Source: Primorskyibacter marinus
GTDB taxonomy: Bacteria > Pseudomonadota > Alphaproteobacteria > Rhodobacterales > Rhodobacteraceae
NCBI RefSeq assembly: GCF_003313245.1
Contig: NZ_QJSD01000003.1
Location: 1-64,000 of the forward strand
Direction of reading: 5' to 3'
DNA: 64,000 bases
Part shown: positions 35,576-46,053 of the stretch, in pieces
How the letters are laid out: every line of letters begins with the position of its first letter
How positions within the stretch are numbered: the first letter of the stretch is position 1
Notes under the pieces: generated by a model
The model's input: only the letters and a program-made list of their open reading frames with translations
Database searches by the model: none
What the model was told of the DNA's origin: nothing
Program-made: the position numbers and the translations under genes

Positions 35576-38233
35576 ATGACCGAACATCAGAAAGATCTTG
35601 ATCCGATCGAAAGCCAGGAATGGCAGGATGCCATAGAGGATGTGATACAGCGGGACGGTGCCGATCGCGCGCATTACCTGTTGGACAAGGCCGTAAGCCA
35701 GGCGCGCGCCGCGGGCGCGATGCTGCCGTTTTCCTCCACGACGCCGTATCAGAATACGATCGGTATGGACGACCAGCTTGAAATGCCGGGCGACCAGGAA
35801 ATGGAGTGGCGGATCCGGACGATCAACCGCTGGAATGCCATGGCGACGGTCGTGCGCCGCAACAAGGAAAGCAGCGAATATGGCGGGCATATCGCCAGCT
35901 TTGCGTCTTCGGCGGCGATGTACGACATCGGGCTGAACCACTTCTGGCGGGCAAAATCGGCGATCCACGGCGGCGATCTGGTATTCTTTCAGGGCCATGT
36001 GATTCCGGGCATCTACGCGCGCAGCTTCATGGAAGGCCGCATTACCGAAGAGCAGTTGGAAAACTTCCGCTCCGAGGTGAACGGCAAGGGCCTGTCGTCT
36101 TATCCGCACCCTTGGCTGATGCCGGATTACTGGCAGTTCCCGACCGTCAGCATGGGCCTTGGCCCGTTGATGGCGATCTATCAGGCGCGGTTCATGAAAT
36201 ACATGCACAACCGCGGCCATATCGACATGGCGGACCGCAAGGTCTGGTGCTTCCTTGGCGATGGCGAGATGGACGAGCCGGAAAGTCTTGGTGCGATTTC
36301 GCTGGCGGCGCGCGAAGGGTTGGACAACCTGATCTTCGTGGTCAACTGCAACCTGCAACGGCTTGACGGCCCGGTGCGCGGCAACGGCAAGATCGTGCAG
36401 GAGCTGGAGGGCAACTTCCGCGGGTCCGGTTGGAACGTCATCAAGCTGCTCTGGGGCAAGGGCTGGGACGCGTTGCTGGAAAAAGACGTCTCTGGTCGTC
36501 TGCGTCAGTTGATGGACGAGACTGTGGATGGCGACTACCAGACCTTCAAATCGAAGGATGGTGCCTATATCCGCGAGCATTTCTTTGGCAAATACCCGGA
36601 AACCGCCGCGCTGGTCGAAGACTGGACCGACGAACAGATCTGGTCGCTGCGCCGTGGCGGGCACGACCCGCAAAAGGTCTACACGGCTTTCAAGCGCGCG
36701 ACGGAAACCAAGGGGCAGCCAACCTGCCTGCTGGTCAAGACGATCAAGGGCTACGGTATGGGGACGGCTGGCGAGGGGCAAAACACCTCGCACCAGCAAA
36801 AGAAGATGGTCGAGGATCAGCTTCGCGCTTTCCGTGACCGCTTCAAGATTCCTGTCTCGGACGAAGACCTGCCCAAGGCGCCGTTTGTCAGCCTCAACAA
36901 TGCGCAAAAGGCCTATCTGACCGAGCGTCGCACAGAGCTTGGCGGCGAATTTCCCAAACGTCACTGGCGCGATGTGCCAAGCCTTGAAATACCCGGTCTC
37001 GACAAGTTCAAGGCGCAGTTGGAAAGCACGGGCGACCGCGAAATCTCGACCACGATGGCGTTTGTGCGCATCCTGACGACGCTGCTGCGCGACAAGAAGA
37101 TCGGCAAACAGGTTGTGCCGATCGTACCGGATGAGTCGCGCACATTCGGCATGGAGGGGCTGTTCCGCAGCGCCGGGATCTACAACCCGCTGGGGCAGAA
37201 CTACACGCCCCAGGACGCCGACCAGATGATGTATTACAAGGAATCCAAGGACGGTCAGGTGCTTCAGGAAGGCATCAACGAGGCCGGTGCCATGGCTGAC
37301 TGGATCGCCGCCGCGACGGCCTACAGCAACCACGGCGTTCCGATGATTCCGTTCTACATCTACTACTCGATGTTCGGGTTCCAGCGGGTTGGTGATCTGG
37401 CATGGGCGGCGGGCGACAGTCGCGCGCGCGGCTTCATGCTGGGCGGCACCGCCGGACGGACCACGCTGAACGGCGAGGGACTGCAACACCAGGATGGTCA
37501 CAGCCATGTCCTTGCGAGCACGATCCCCAACTGTATCAGCTATGACCCGACCTTCAGTTATGAGGTTGCCGTCATCGTCCAGCACGGGCTGAAGCGGATG
37601 TATCAGGATCAGGAAGACGTTTATTTCTACCTGACTTTGATGAACGAGAACTATCAGCATCCCGAAATGCCGATGGGCGTCGAAGAGGGCATCATCAAGG
37701 GTCTCTACCGGATGAAGAAAACCGCGCGTCCGGGCAAGAAGCATGTCAACCTGCTCGGCTCTGGCACGATCCTTGTGCAGGCGATGAAGGCGGCAGAGAT
37801 GCTGAAGGAAGATTTCGGCGTAACCTCTGACCTGTGGTCGGCCACCAGCCTGAACGAACTGGCGCGTGATTGTCAGGACGTGGCGCGGTGGAACCGTCTG
37901 AACCCGCTGTCGGAGCCAAGGCAGGCTTATGCCGCCAAGGTTCTGGACGGGGTCAAGGGGCCGATCATTGCAGCCACGGACTATATGAAGAACTACGCCG
38001 AGCAGATCCGCGCCTGTGTGCCGGGCCGGTTCACCGTTCTGGGCACCGATGGCTTTGGCCGGTCGGACAGCCGGGTGAACCTGCGGCGCTTCTTCGAGGT
38101 GGATGCAAATCACATCGCCGCCGCCGCCATGGTGGATCTTTTCCGCGAGGGTGCCGTGTCCGAGAAAGACCTGAAATCCGCGCTGAGCAAATATGACATC
38201 GACGGCGAAAAGCCGAACCCGCGCCTTGTGTGA
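35576..38233 (+). CDS. aceE: Pyruvate dehydrogenase E1, homodimeric AceE type
   Basis: 885 residues, close to the E. coli AceE length (887). Thiamine-diphosphate E1 that decarboxylates pyruvate and acetylates the lipoyl groups of E2. Visible blocks: GGHIASFASSAAMYDIGLNHFW, FFQGHVIPGIYARSFMEGR, the ThDP/Mg motif VWCFLGDGEMDEPESLGA...NLIFVVNCNLQRLDGPV (GDG...NCN), TIKGYGMGTAGEGQNTSHQQKKM and MIPFYIYYSMFGFQRVGDLAWAAGDSRARGFMLGGTAGRTTLNGEGLQHQDGHS-type sequence near residue 600-650. Most alphaproteobacteria use heterotetrameric PdhA/PdhB, so this type is notable. First gene of the operon with aceF and lpd. Confidence 0.95.
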   Translation: MTEHQKDLDPIESQEWQDAIEDVIQRDGADRAHYLLDKAVSQARAAGAMLPFSSTTPYQNTIGMDDQLEMPGDQEMEWRIRTINRWNAMATVVRRNKESSEYGGHIASFASSAAMYDIGLNHFWRAKSAIHGGDLVFFQGHVIPGIYARSFMEGRITEEQLENFRSEVNGKGLSSYPHPWLMPDYWQFPTVSMGLGPLMAIYQARFMKYMHNRGHIDMADRKVWCFLGDGEMDEPESLGAISLAAREGLDNLIFVVNCNLQRLDGPVRGNGKIVQELEGNFRGSGWNVIKLLWGKGWDALLEKDVSGRLRQLMDETVDGDYQTFKSKDGAYIREHFFGKYPETAALVEDWTDEQIWSLRRGGHDPQKVYTAFKRATETKGQPTCLLVKTIKGYGMGTAGEGQNTSHQQKKMVEDQLRAFRDRFKIPVSDEDLPKAPFVSLNNAQKAYLTERRTELGGEFPKRHWRDVPSLEIPGLDKFKAQLESTGDREISTTMAFVRILTTLLRDKKIGKQVVPIVPDESRTFGMEGLFRSAGIYNPLGQNYTPQDADQMMYYKESKDGQVLQEGINEAGAMADWIAAATAYSNHGVPMIPFYIYYSMFGFQRVGDLAWAAGDSRARGFMLGGTAGRTTLNGEGLQHQDGHSHVLASTIPNCISYDPTFSYEVAVIVQHGLKRMYQDQEDVYFYLTLMNENYQHPEMPMGVEEGIIKGLYRMKKTARPGKKHVNLLGSGTILVQAMKAAEMLKEDFGVTSDLWSATSLNELARDCQDVARWNRLNPLSEPRQAYAAKVLDGVKGPIIAATDYMKNYAEQIRACVPGRFTVLGTDGFGRSDSRVNLRRFFEVDANHIAAAAMVDLFREGAVSEKDLKSALSKYDIDGEKPNPRLV

Positions 38234-38260
38234 CCAGCGGGACGAGAGGAGACAAGTAAT

Positions 38261-39529
38261 ATGACAACCGAAGTCAAAGTACCCGATATCGGCGATTTCA
38301 ACGATGTCCCCGTGGTCACGGTTCTGGTCAGCGTTGGCGATACCATCGCCGAGGAAGACCCGATCGTGGAACTGGAATCCGACAAGGCGACGATGGAGGT
38401 TCCGTCCTCCGCCGCAGGCGTCGTCAAGGAGATCAAGATTGCCGAAGGCGACAAGGTATCCCAAGGCGCGGTGATCCTGATCCTTGAAGGTGACGGTGCC
38501 GCCGACGCCCCCAAGGAAGAGCCGAAATCCGAAGCGCCTGCATCTGCTCCGGCTGGTGCGCCTGCATCCGCCCCGGCCGCCGCGCCTGCGGCTGCACCGG
38601 TGACGGATGCGGGATTTGGCAAGGTGCATGCCTCGCCATCCGTGCGTGCGTTTGCGCGCAATGTCGAAGTCGATCTGACGAAGGTCAACGGATCAGGCCG
38701 CAAGGGACGTATCCTGCGCGAAGACGTGATGAAGGCGCTTAAATCCACTGCTGCCCCGGCGGCGGCTGCGGCAGGTGGTGCGCAGGGCGGTATGGGCATC
38801 CCGCCGATCCCGGCTGTGGATTTCTCGAAATTCGGACCTGTCGAAGACGTGGAGATGTCGCGGATCAAGAAGCTGTCTGGTCCTGCGCTGCACCGGTCCT
38901 GGCTGAACATCCCGCATGTGACGCATAACGACGAGGCCGACATCACCGAGCTGGACAAGTACCGCAAGGAGATGGACACGCAGGCCAAGGAAGAGGGCTA
39001 CCGTGTCACGCTGTTATCCTTCGTCATCAAGGCAAGTGTTTCGGCGCTGAAGCAGCATTGGGAATTCAACAGCTCGATCCATCCGGATGGGGACAAACTG
39101 ATCAAGAAGGATTTCTACAATATCGGTTTTGCAGCCGATACGCCCAACGGTCTGATGGTTCCGGTGATCAAGGATGCCGATCGCAAGGGGCTGGTCGAGA
39201 TCTCGAAAGAGCTGATGAGTCTGTCGAAGGCAGCCCGCGATGGCGAGTTGAAGTCCAAGGACATGCAGGGTGCCACCTTCACGATCTCTTCGCTTGGCGG
39301 CATTGGAGGTACATCCTTCACCCCTATCGTCAACGCGCCGGAAGTGGCGATTCTGGGCCTTGCACGGTCCAAGATGGCGCCGGTCTGGAATGGCGAGGAA
39401 TTTGTGCCGCGCCTGATGCAGCCACTGTCGCTGTCTTATGACCACCGCGCGGTGGATGGCGCCTTGGCTGCACGGTTCACCGTGACGCTGAAGACCCTGC
39501 TCGGCGATATGCGCAAGTTGATGTGGTAA
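38261..39529 (+). CDS. aceF: Pyruvate dehydrogenase E2 (dihydrolipoyl acetyltransferase)
   Basis: 422 residues. One N-terminal lipoyl domain with the lipoylated Lys in [15 protein letters not shown] (about residue 43), an Ala/Pro-rich linker (about 85-120), a peripheral subunit-binding domain (ASPSVRAFARNVEVDLTKV), a second flexible linker, and the catalytic core ending in SYDHRAVDGALAARF (DHRxxDG active site). E. coli AceF has three lipoyl domains; here there is one, and another is carried by the E3 protein. AGGAG precedes the ATG. It forms the core of the complex with AceE and Lpd. Confidence 0.95.
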   Translation: MTTEVKVPDIGDFNDVPVVTVLVSVGDTIAEEDPIVELESDKATMEVPSSAAGVVKEIKIAEGDKVSQGAVILILEGDGAADAPKEEPKSEAPASAPAGAPASAPAAAPAAAPVTDAGFGKVHASPSVRAFARNVEVDLTKVNGSGRKGRILREDVMKALKSTAAPAAAAAGGAQGGMGIPPIPAVDFSKFGPVEDVEMSRIKKLSGPALHRSWLNIPHVTHNDEADITELDKYRKEMDTQAKEEGYRVTLLSFVIKASVSALKQHWEFNSSIHPDGDKLIKKDFYNIGFAADTPNGLMVPVIKDADRKGLVEISKELMSLSKAARDGELKSKDMQGATFTISSLGGIGGTSFTPIVNAPEVAILGLARSKMAPVWNGEEFVPRLMQPLSLSYDHRAVDGALAARFTVTLKTLLGDMRKLMW

Positions 39530-39541
39530 GGAGATCGCAAG

Positions 39542-41308
39542 ATGGACATTAAAGTTCCCGATATCGGCGATTTCACCGATGTGCCCGTGGTCAGCGTTCT
39601 GGTCTCGGTCGGCGACACTGTCGCCGCCGAGGATCCGCTGATCGAAATTGAAAGTGACAAGGCCACGATGGAGGTGCCCAGCCCCGCGGCCGGCACCGTC
39701 AAGGAAATCAAGGTCAGCGAAGGCGACAAGGTTTCCGAAGGCGCTGTGATCATGGTCTTCGAAGGGGCCGATGCTGCCGACGATGCAGGGGCTGCCCCGG
39801 CGTCTGGCAAAGAGGCTGAGCCGAAAGGTGCCGGATCAAGTCCGGCACCGGAATCGGTCGCTGCGACCGGCACCGCGTCGGGCAAGGGCGATCTGCATGC
39901 CGAGATTGTCGTTCTGGGCTCTGGTCCCGGCGGCTACACGGCTGCCTTTCGTGCGGCGGATCTGGGCAAGAAGGTCATCCTGATCGAGAAATACCCCTCG
40001 CTTGGCGGTGTTTGCCTGAACGTTGGGTGTATCCCGTCCAAGGCGTTGTTGCATGTCGCCAAGGTCATCACCGAGGCCGAGGAAATGGGTGCGCATGGTA
40101 TCTCCTTCAGCAAGCCGAAGATCAATCTGGACGACTTGCGCGGCTTCAAGGACAGCGTTGTCGGTCAGTTGACCGGCGGTCTGAAGGGGCTTTCCAAGGC
40201 TCGCAAGGTCGAGGTTGTGCACGGTTACGGTAGATTCACCGGGCCTAACATGATCGAGGTCACCGGCGATGACGGCGTGAAGAATGTCAGCTTCGATCAG
40301 TGCATCATCGCCGCCGGATCCGAGCCCGTGAACCTGCCGTTCATTCCGCAGGATGATGATCGGGTGATCGATTCCACCGGTGCCTTGGAACTGAAAGACA
40401 TCCCGAAACGGATGCTGGTTCTGGGCGGCGGGATCATCGGTCTGGAAATGGCCTGCGTCTATGATGCTTTAGGCACCAAGATTACCGTAGTAGAGCTGAT
40501 GGACCAGATCATACCAGGTGCCGACAAAGACATCGTCAAACCTCTGCACAAGCGCATTGAGGGGCGGTATGAGAAGATCATGCTCAAGACCAAGGTAACG
40601 GACGTCAAGGCCCAGAAAAACGGGCTGAAAGTCACGTTCGAGGATGCCAAGGGCGAAGAAAGCGCCGGCATCTTTGACAAGGTTTTGGTCGCCGTGGGTC
40701 GCAAGCCCAACGGCAAGCTGATTGATGCCGACAAGGCCGGTGTGGCCGTGGACGACCGCGGATTTATCGCCGTGGACGGTCAGCAGCGTACCGGCGTGCC
40801 GCATATCTTTGCCATCGGAGACGTCGTGGGCCAGCCGATGCTGGCGCATAAGGCCGTGCATGAAGGCAAGGTCGCGGCAGAGGTCTGTGCCGGTCAGAAT
40901 CGTCACTTCGATGCGCGTCTGATCCCGTCGGTCGCCTATACCGATCCAGAGGTTGCATGGGCCGGCGTGACCGAAACAGAGGCCAAGGCCAAGGGCATCA
41001 AATACGAAAAGGGCGTGTTCCCATGGGCCGCGTCGGGCAAGGCGCTGTCGAATGGCCGCTCCGAAGGCATGACCAAGCTGCTCTTTGATCCCGAGGACGA
41101 CCGGATCATCGGCGGGCTGATCGTCGGCACCAACGCGGGCGACCTGATCTCCGAGGTGGCGCTTGCCATCGAGATGGGCGCGGATGCTGTCGATCTTGGC
41201 CATACAATCCACCCGCACCCGACCCTGTCGGAAACGGTGAACTTCGCGGCCGAGATGTTCGAGGGCACGATCACCGATCTGATGCCGCCGAAGAAGAAAA
41301 AGCACTAG
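39542..41308 (+). CDS. lpdA: Dihydrolipoyl dehydrogenase E3 with N-terminal lipoyl domain
   Basis: 588 residues, about 115 longer than a plain E3. Residues 1-80 are a lipoyl domain almost identical in pattern to that of the adjacent E2 ([15 protein letters not shown]), followed by an Ala/Gly/Pro-rich linker to about residue 115. The E3 part begins [20 protein letters not shown] (FAD) and has the redox disulfide [21 protein letters not shown] motif [17 protein letters not shown] and the C-terminal catalytic [12 protein letters not shown]. It reoxidises dihydrolipoyl groups and makes NADH. AAGGAG precedes the start, 12 bp after aceF; a strong terminator follows. Confidence 0.95.
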   Translation: MDIKVPDIGDFTDVPVVSVLVSVGDTVAAEDPLIEIESDKATMEVPSPAAGTVKEIKVSEGDKVSEGAVIMVFEGADAADDAGAAPASGKEAEPKGAGSSPAPESVAATGTASGKGDLHAEIVVLGSGPGGYTAAFRAADLGKKVILIEKYPSLGGVCLNVGCIPSKALLHVAKVITEAEEMGAHGISFSKPKINLDDLRGFKDSVVGQLTGGLKGLSKARKVEVVHGYGRFTGPNMIEVTGDDGVKNVSFDQCIIAAGSEPVNLPFIPQDDDRVIDSTGALELKDIPKRMLVLGGGIIGLEMACVYDALGTKITVVELMDQIIPGADKDIVKPLHKRIEGRYEKIMLKTKVTDVKAQKNGLKVTFEDAKGEESAGIFDKVLVAVGRKPNGKLIDADKAGVAVDDRGFIAVDGQQRTGVPHIFAIGDVVGQPMLAHKAVHEGKVAAEVCAGQNRHFDARLIPSVAYTDPEVAWAGVTETEAKAKGIKYEKGVFPWAASGKALSNGRSEGMTKLLFDPEDDRIIGGLIVGTNAGDLISEVALAIEMGADAVDLGHTIHPHPTLSETVNFAAEMFEGTITDLMPPKKKKH

Positions 41309-41337
41309 GCCTAATTTGGATCGAGCTTCAAAATACG

Positions 41338-41370
41338 AAAAGGACCGGGCATTCCCCGGTCCTTTTCCTT
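41338..41370 (+). terminator. Intrinsic terminator of the pyruvate dehydrogenase operon
   Basis: AAAAGGACCGGG (41338-41349), loop CATTC, CCCGGTCCTTTT (41355-41366). A perfect 12-bp stem whose 3' arm runs into TTTT, 30 bp after lpdA; its A/T flanks let it work for the convergent gene as well. Confidence 0.88.
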
Positions 41371-41420
41371 TGTCGGAAAGGATCGCAGAAGCAGTTTTCC
41401 GCGAAAAAGGCGTGCTGCGA

Positions 41421-42179
41421 TTACTGCCGCATGAAGAAAATGACGGTCATTGTCAGGCCAACCATGACAATGCCTGCGCGCAACAGCGCCTTGTTTGTAA
41501 TCCGTTGCGCGGCCCAGCCACCAAAGAAACCACCCGCCGTGGTTGCCACCGCCATCACCAGCGCCTGTGGCCACCAGATCAGACCGGCCAGTGCCAGAAC
41601 TCCGGCTGAAATTACCGAAATTACCGCCGACATCAGGTTCTTCAGGCCGTTCATTCCATCCAGATTGGTAAAGCCGATCAACCCCATCGTCGCAAGAAGG
41701 ATGATCCCGAGCCCCCCGTTGAAATAGCCGCCATAAGTGCTGACGACGCTGAAGGCAAAGATCGAAAGCGCCGGACCCGCCGCGCCAATCCCTGCCTTTT
41801 GCAGGCGCTTGACGAACCATGGGCCGACTGCGAACAGGACCGTCGCGACCAGCAGCAGCCACGGTACAAGGCCCGAGAACAGCTCTGACGGGGTGATCAT
41901 AAGCAGGACGGCACCCACCAGTCCGCCAGCCAGTGCGATCAACAGGATGATACGGACCTTCAAAACGCCTTCTTTAGCAATGTTGCTACGATAGGCATAG
42001 GCGCTGGCGATGTAGCCGGGCAGGGCAGCCACGGTTGCCGTCGCATTGGCTGCGATCGGCGGGACGCCTGTAAAAACCAGCGCGGGGAAAGTGATGAACG
42101 TGCCACCGCCGGCAACGGCGTTCAGCACGCCGGCGGCAAATCCGCTGACGACCAGCAGAATGATTGTTTCAAATGTCAT
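41421..42179 (-). CDS. TauE/SafE-family sulfite/organosulfonate exporter
   Basis: About 252 residues from the ATG at 42179 (the frame opens 8 codons earlier). Polytopic membrane protein with about eight helices and the two half-motifs of the family: LLVVSGFAAGVLNAVAGGGTFITFPALVFTGVPPIAANATAT near the N-terminus and YGGYFNGGLGIILLATMGLIGFTNLDGMNGLKNL in the middle. Family members move sulfite, sulfoacetate or related anions; the substrate here is undefined. It diverges from radC and is convergent with lpdA, sharing its terminator region. Confidence 0.9.
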   Translation of the reverse strand: MTFETIILLVVSGFAAGVLNAVAGGGTFITFPALVFTGVPPIAANATATVAALPGYIASAYAYRSNIAKEGVLKVRIILLIALAGGLVGAVLLMITPSELFSGLVPWLLLVATVLFAVGPWFVKRLQKAGIGAAGPALSIFAFSVVSTYGGYFNGGLGIILLATMGLIGFTNLDGMNGLKNLMSAVISVISAGVLALAGLIWWPQALVMAVATTAGGFFGGWAAQRITNKALLRAGIVMVGLTMTVIFFMRQ

Positions 42180-42356
42180 GAGTCCGTCCCGTGTTCGCGT
42201 CAACCCGGTCTAGACTGACCGGAGGTGCAAGGGCAAGCGCAGCGCGAAGTGACCGGTTTGCAACCTCGTGGCGGCACGCTGTGATGACATCGGGCCAAGC
42301 TGCCCGCCTGTCGGCGGTTAACGGTTTGCTTACGCTCTTTCCGGCATGCTCCATCT

Positions 42357-43121
42357 ATGACACATCGCCAGAACTTCTCTGAACCGCCACTTCCGATCTT
42401 CTTTACGGATGAGGCCGAACCGGTCGCCATCCGCTCCGGCGGCAAGGTACCATCCTATCTGGCTGACCATCGCAAGCGGCTGCGTGACAGGTTCATGGCA
42501 GGCGGTGCGGATGCGATGCCGGATTACGAATTGCTGGAACTGGTGTTGTTTCGCGCCATTCCACGGCAGGATGTCAAACCCCTTGCGCGGCAGTTGATCG
42601 ACGTTTTCGGCGATTTCAACCGGGTCGTTTCGGCACCCGCCGCGCGGCTGGAAGAGCTGAAAGGCGTGGGCCCCGCCGTGGTGCAGGAGTTGAAAATTGT
42701 CGAGGCCGCGGCGCACCGATTGTCGCGGGCGCGCGTCATTCAGCGCCCGGTCGTGTCAAGCTGGGATGCGCTTCTGGATTACTGCCACACAACGATGGCG
42801 CATCGCGAGACAGAGCAGTTTCGCGTTCTTTTTCTGGACCGCAAGAACGTGCTGGTCGCGGATGAGGCGCAGGCGCAGGGGACCGTCGATCATGTGCCGG
42901 TCTACCCGCGCGAAGTGGTCAAGCGCGCACTCGAACTGAATGCCAGCGCGCTTATCCTTGTGCATAATCACCCGTCGGGCGATCCGACACCGTCACAATC
43001 GGATATCGACATGACACGACAGGTTCAGGCGGCGGCTGATGCGTTGGGGCTTACCTTGCACGACCACCTGATCGTTGGAAAATCGCGCGAGTTGAGCTTT
43101 CGGGCGGAGGGATTGTTGTAG
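42357..43121 (+). CDS. radC: RadC-family JAMM protein
   Basis: 254 residues. N-terminal helix-hairpin-helix-like region (LADHRKRLRDRFMAGGADAMPDYELLELVLFRAIPRQDVKPLARQL; LEELKGVGPAVVQELKIVEA) and a C-terminal MPN/JAMM domain with E in RETEQFRVLFLD and the metal motif LILVHNHPSGDPTPSQSDIDMTRQV (HxHx10D). Despite the name, RadC proteins have no proven role in radiation repair; the JAMM fold suggests a metal-dependent hydrolase acting on DNA or protein. It is convergent with secA (25 bp apart). Confidence 0.93.
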   Translation: MTHRQNFSEPPLPIFFTDEAEPVAIRSGGKVPSYLADHRKRLRDRFMAGGADAMPDYELLELVLFRAIPRQDVKPLARQLIDVFGDFNRVVSAPAARLEELKGVGPAVVQELKIVEAAAHRLSRARVIQRPVVSSWDALLDYCHTTMAHRETEQFRVLFLDRKNVLVADEAQAQGTVDHVPVYPREVVKRALELNASALILVHNHPSGDPTPSQSDIDMTRQVQAAADALGLTLHDHLIVGKSRELSFRAEGLL

Positions 43122-43146
43122 CTAAACCCGCCGCACTGCGTGCCTG

Positions 43147-45876
43147 TCAGGTCAGTTTGCCATGGCAATGCTTGAACTTGCTTCCCGATCCGCAAGGACA
43201 GGGATCGTTGCGGCCCGGATTGCCCCATGTTTCGGGATTGGACTCGTCGAACCCTGATATGGCGGCTGTGCCATCCTGCGCGTCAGGCGCGCTGTCAGGC
43301 TGCGGTGCGGATGCAGCAGCGGCAGCTTCGGCCTGACGCTGGATCATTGCTTGTTGCGCGGCGATCTGCTGGGCCATCGCCTTCTGCTCTTCCTCGGACA
43401 TCGGGCGGACCTGGCCCAGCTTTTGCGTCACTTCGGCGCGCAGGCTGTCGAGCATCGATTCGAACAGCTGGAAGGCCTCGGTCTTGTATTCATTCAACGG
43501 GTCACGCTGCGCATAGCCGCGGAACCCCACGACCGAGCGCAGATGTTCCAGCGTCAGAAGATGCTCGCGCCACTTGCCGTCGATGGTTTGCAACAGGAGC
43601 TGCTTTTCGATCTGTCGCATCGTGTCTTCGCCAAAGGCCTCGGTCTTTTCGGCCATGCTCTTTTCGGCGGCTTCTTCCAGTCGCTCGCGGATCACCTCGT
43701 CGTCCACGCCTTCCTCTTCGCCCCAGCCAATCACCGGCACATCGAGGTTCAGCTCTGCAATCACAGCGGCATAAAGCCCCTGCATGTCCCACTGATCGGC
43801 ATAGGTCTTGGGCGGGATATACTGGGTCACGAGATCGTCGATCACCTGTTCACGCATATCCTGCGTGATCTCCGACAGGTCTTCGGTTTCCATGATCTCG
43901 CGGCGCTGGCTGAAGATCACCTTGCGCTGGTCGTTCATCACATCGTCGAATTTCAGCAACTGTTTACGAATATCAAAGTTGCGGCCCTCGACCTTGGCCT
44001 GTGCGCGTTCCAGCGATTTGTTCACCCAAGGATGCACGATCGCCTCGCCTTCCTTCATCCCAAGGGTGGACAGCACTTTTTCCAGCCGTTCGGACCCGAA
44101 GATCCGCATCAGATCGTCCTCAAGCGACAGGAAGAACGAGGACCGTCCGGGGTCGCCCTGACGGCCGGATCGGCCGCGCAGCTGGTTGTCGATGCGGCGG
44201 CTTTCGTGGCGTTCGGTTGCCAGTACGAAAAGCCCGCCTGCTTCCTTGACCGCAGGCTCGTCGGCGGCGTGATCGGCCTCGATGCGGGCGCGCACCTCGT
44301 CGGGATTGGCATCGGGATCGGCGGCGATGGCTTCCATCACCTTGAAGTCGAGATTGCCGCCCAGTTTGATGTCGGTTCCGCGCCCCGCCATGTTCGTGGC
44401 GATGGTCACCGCGCCCAGCTTGCCCGCATCGGCGACGATCTGTGCCTCCTGCTCGTGCTGACGGGCGTTCAACACGTTGTGCTTCAGGCCCGCCGTGGTC
44501 AGCAGTTGCGACAGCATCTCGGATTTCTCGATCGAGGTCGTGCCCACAAGCACCGGCTGGCCCTTTTCATGCGCCAGTTTGATCTCTTCGACGATGGCGT
44601 CGTATTTCTCGCGGGCTGTGCGGAAAACCTTGTCGTCTTCGTCAATCCGCGCAATCGGCTGGTTGGTCGGAACCTCGACCACGCCCAGCCCGTAGATTTC
44701 GGCAAATTCCTCGGCCTCGGTGGTCGCCGTCCCGGTCATGCCTGCAAGCTTGTTGTAAAGGCGGAAGTAGTTCTGGAAGGTGACGCTGGCCAGGGTCACG
44801 TTCTCGGGCTGGATCTTGCAGCCTTCCTTGGCCTCGATTGCCTGATGCAGACCTTCTGACAGCCGGCGTCCCGACATCATCCGCCCGGTGAACTCGTCGA
44901 TCAGCACAACATCGCCGTCGCGGACGATATAATCCTTGTCCTTCTGGAACAGTTTATGCGCGCGCAGACCCTGGTTGACGTGATGCACGACGGTCGTGCT
45001 TTCCGGATCATACAACGATTGCCCCTCGGGCAGGATACCGCGAGCCAGCAGCTGCTTTTCGAGAAATTCGTTGCCCTCATCGGTGAAGGTCACGTTGCGG
45101 GTTTTTTCGTCAATGGTGAAATGTTCGTCGGTCAGATCGGGAATCAGCCGGTCGATGCTGACATAAAGCTCGGACCGGTCCTGTGCCGGACCAGAGATGA
45201 TCAACGGGGTGCGCGCCTCGTCGATCAGGATGCTGTCGACCTCGTCCACAATCGCGAAATTGTGTTCCTGCTGGTTCATCTGGCTCAGCTCTGACTTCAT
45301 GTTGTCGCGCAGATAGTCGAAGCCAAGCTCGTTATTCGTGGCGTAGGTGATGTCACAGGCATAGGCCGCCCGCTTCTCGTCCTCGGGTTGCTGGGGATAG
45401 ACAACACCGGTGGTCATGCCGACGGCCGCATAGACCTTGCTCATCCAGTCGGCATCGCGCCGTGCGAGATAGTCGTTCACGGTGACGATATGCACACCCT
45501 TGCCCGACAGCGCGTTCAGATAGGCCGGGAAGGTCGCGACCAGCGTCTTGCCCTCGCCGGTCTTCATCTCCGAGATATTGCCTTGATGCAGGAAAATGCC
45601 GCCCATCAACTGAACGTCAAAGGCCCGCAAGCCCAAGGCACGCCTGGCGCCCTCGCGGCAATTGGCAAAGGCTTCCGGCAAAAGATCGTCCAGCTTGGCA
45701 CCGTCCGCCAGCCGTTTGCGCAGCTCTGCGGTTTTCTCGATCAGCCCCTCGTCGGACAGTTTCTCGAAATCCGGCTCCAGCGCGGTGATCTTTTCGACAA
45801 GCGGGCGTGTCGCTTTGATCTTGCGGTCATTCGGCGTTCCGAACACCTTCCGCGCGAGTTTTCCGAATCCGAGCAT
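43147..45876 (-). CDS. secA: Preprotein translocase ATPase SecA
   Basis: About 909 residues from the ATG at 45876, which has a GGAG site; codons upstream to 46032 are in frame but not SecA-like. DEAD motor motifs: [20 protein letters not shown] (Walker A), [21 protein letters not shown] (Walker B), [15 protein letters not shown] and [20 protein letters not shown]. The preprotein cross-linking and helical scaffold domains follow, ending in a Pro/Ala-rich linker and the zinc SEC-C motif [18 protein letters not shown], which binds SecB and phospholipid. It drives post-translational export through SecYEG. It diverges from the parvulin gene. Confidence 0.96.
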   Translation of the reverse strand: MLGFGKLARKVFGTPNDRKIKATRPLVEKITALEPDFEKLSDEGLIEKTAELRKRLADGAKLDDLLPEAFANCREGARRALGLRAFDVQLMGGIFLHQGNISEMKTGEGKTLVATFPAYLNALSGKGVHIVTVNDYLARRDADWMSKVYAAVGMTTGVVYPQQPEDEKRAAYACDITYATNNELGFDYLRDNMKSELSQMNQQEHNFAIVDEVDSILIDEARTPLIISGPAQDRSELYVSIDRLIPDLTDEHFTIDEKTRNVTFTDEGNEFLEKQLLARGILPEGQSLYDPESTTVVHHVNQGLRAHKLFQKDKDYIVRDGDVVLIDEFTGRMMSGRRLSEGLHQAIEAKEGCKIQPENVTLASVTFQNYFRLYNKLAGMTGTATTEAEEFAEIYGLGVVEVPTNQPIARIDEDDKVFRTAREKYDAIVEEIKLAHEKGQPVLVGTTSIEKSEMLSQLLTTAGLKHNVLNARQHEQEAQIVADAGKLGAVTIATNMAGRGTDIKLGGNLDFKVMEAIAADPDANPDEVRARIEADHAADEPAVKEAGGLFVLATERHESRRIDNQLRGRSGRQGDPGRSSFFLSLEDDLMRIFGSERLEKVLSTLGMKEGEAIVHPWVNKSLERAQAKVEGRNFDIRKQLLKFDDVMNDQRKVIFSQRREIMETEDLSEITQDMREQVIDDLVTQYIPPKTYADQWDMQGLYAAVIAELNLDVPVIGWGEEEGVDDEVIRERLEEAAEKSMAEKTEAFGEDTMRQIEKQLLLQTIDGKWREHLLTLEHLRSVVGFRGYAQRDPLNEYKTEAFQLFESMLDSLRAEVTQKLGQVRPMSEEEQKAMAQQIAAQQAMIQRQAEAAAAASAPQPDSAPDAQDGTAAISGFDESNPETWGNPGRNDPCPCGSGSKFKHCHGKLT

Positions 45877-46053
45877 GGTCTCTCCGTCGCTTTCTGACGC
45901 CATCGTGTGTGGCATCCTGCTTGCCCGCCTCGCACACACCCCATATGAGTCGGGTGAATGATCGGTCTGGCAATAGCCCCTCGGCGATGTAAGGGTCGGT
46001 CGGAAAAGTGTCAACGCCGCCCAAGGGCGCATCCGCCCAGGAAGGACGAATCA

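Noticed and set aside
35525-38629. 1034-codon open frame on the minus strand over aceE
   Set aside because: It is the antisense shadow of aceE and the start of aceF; composition reflects high GC at third positions and no domain is recognisable.
43351-44859. 502-codon plus-strand frame
   Set aside because: Antisense to secA; no recognisable domain.
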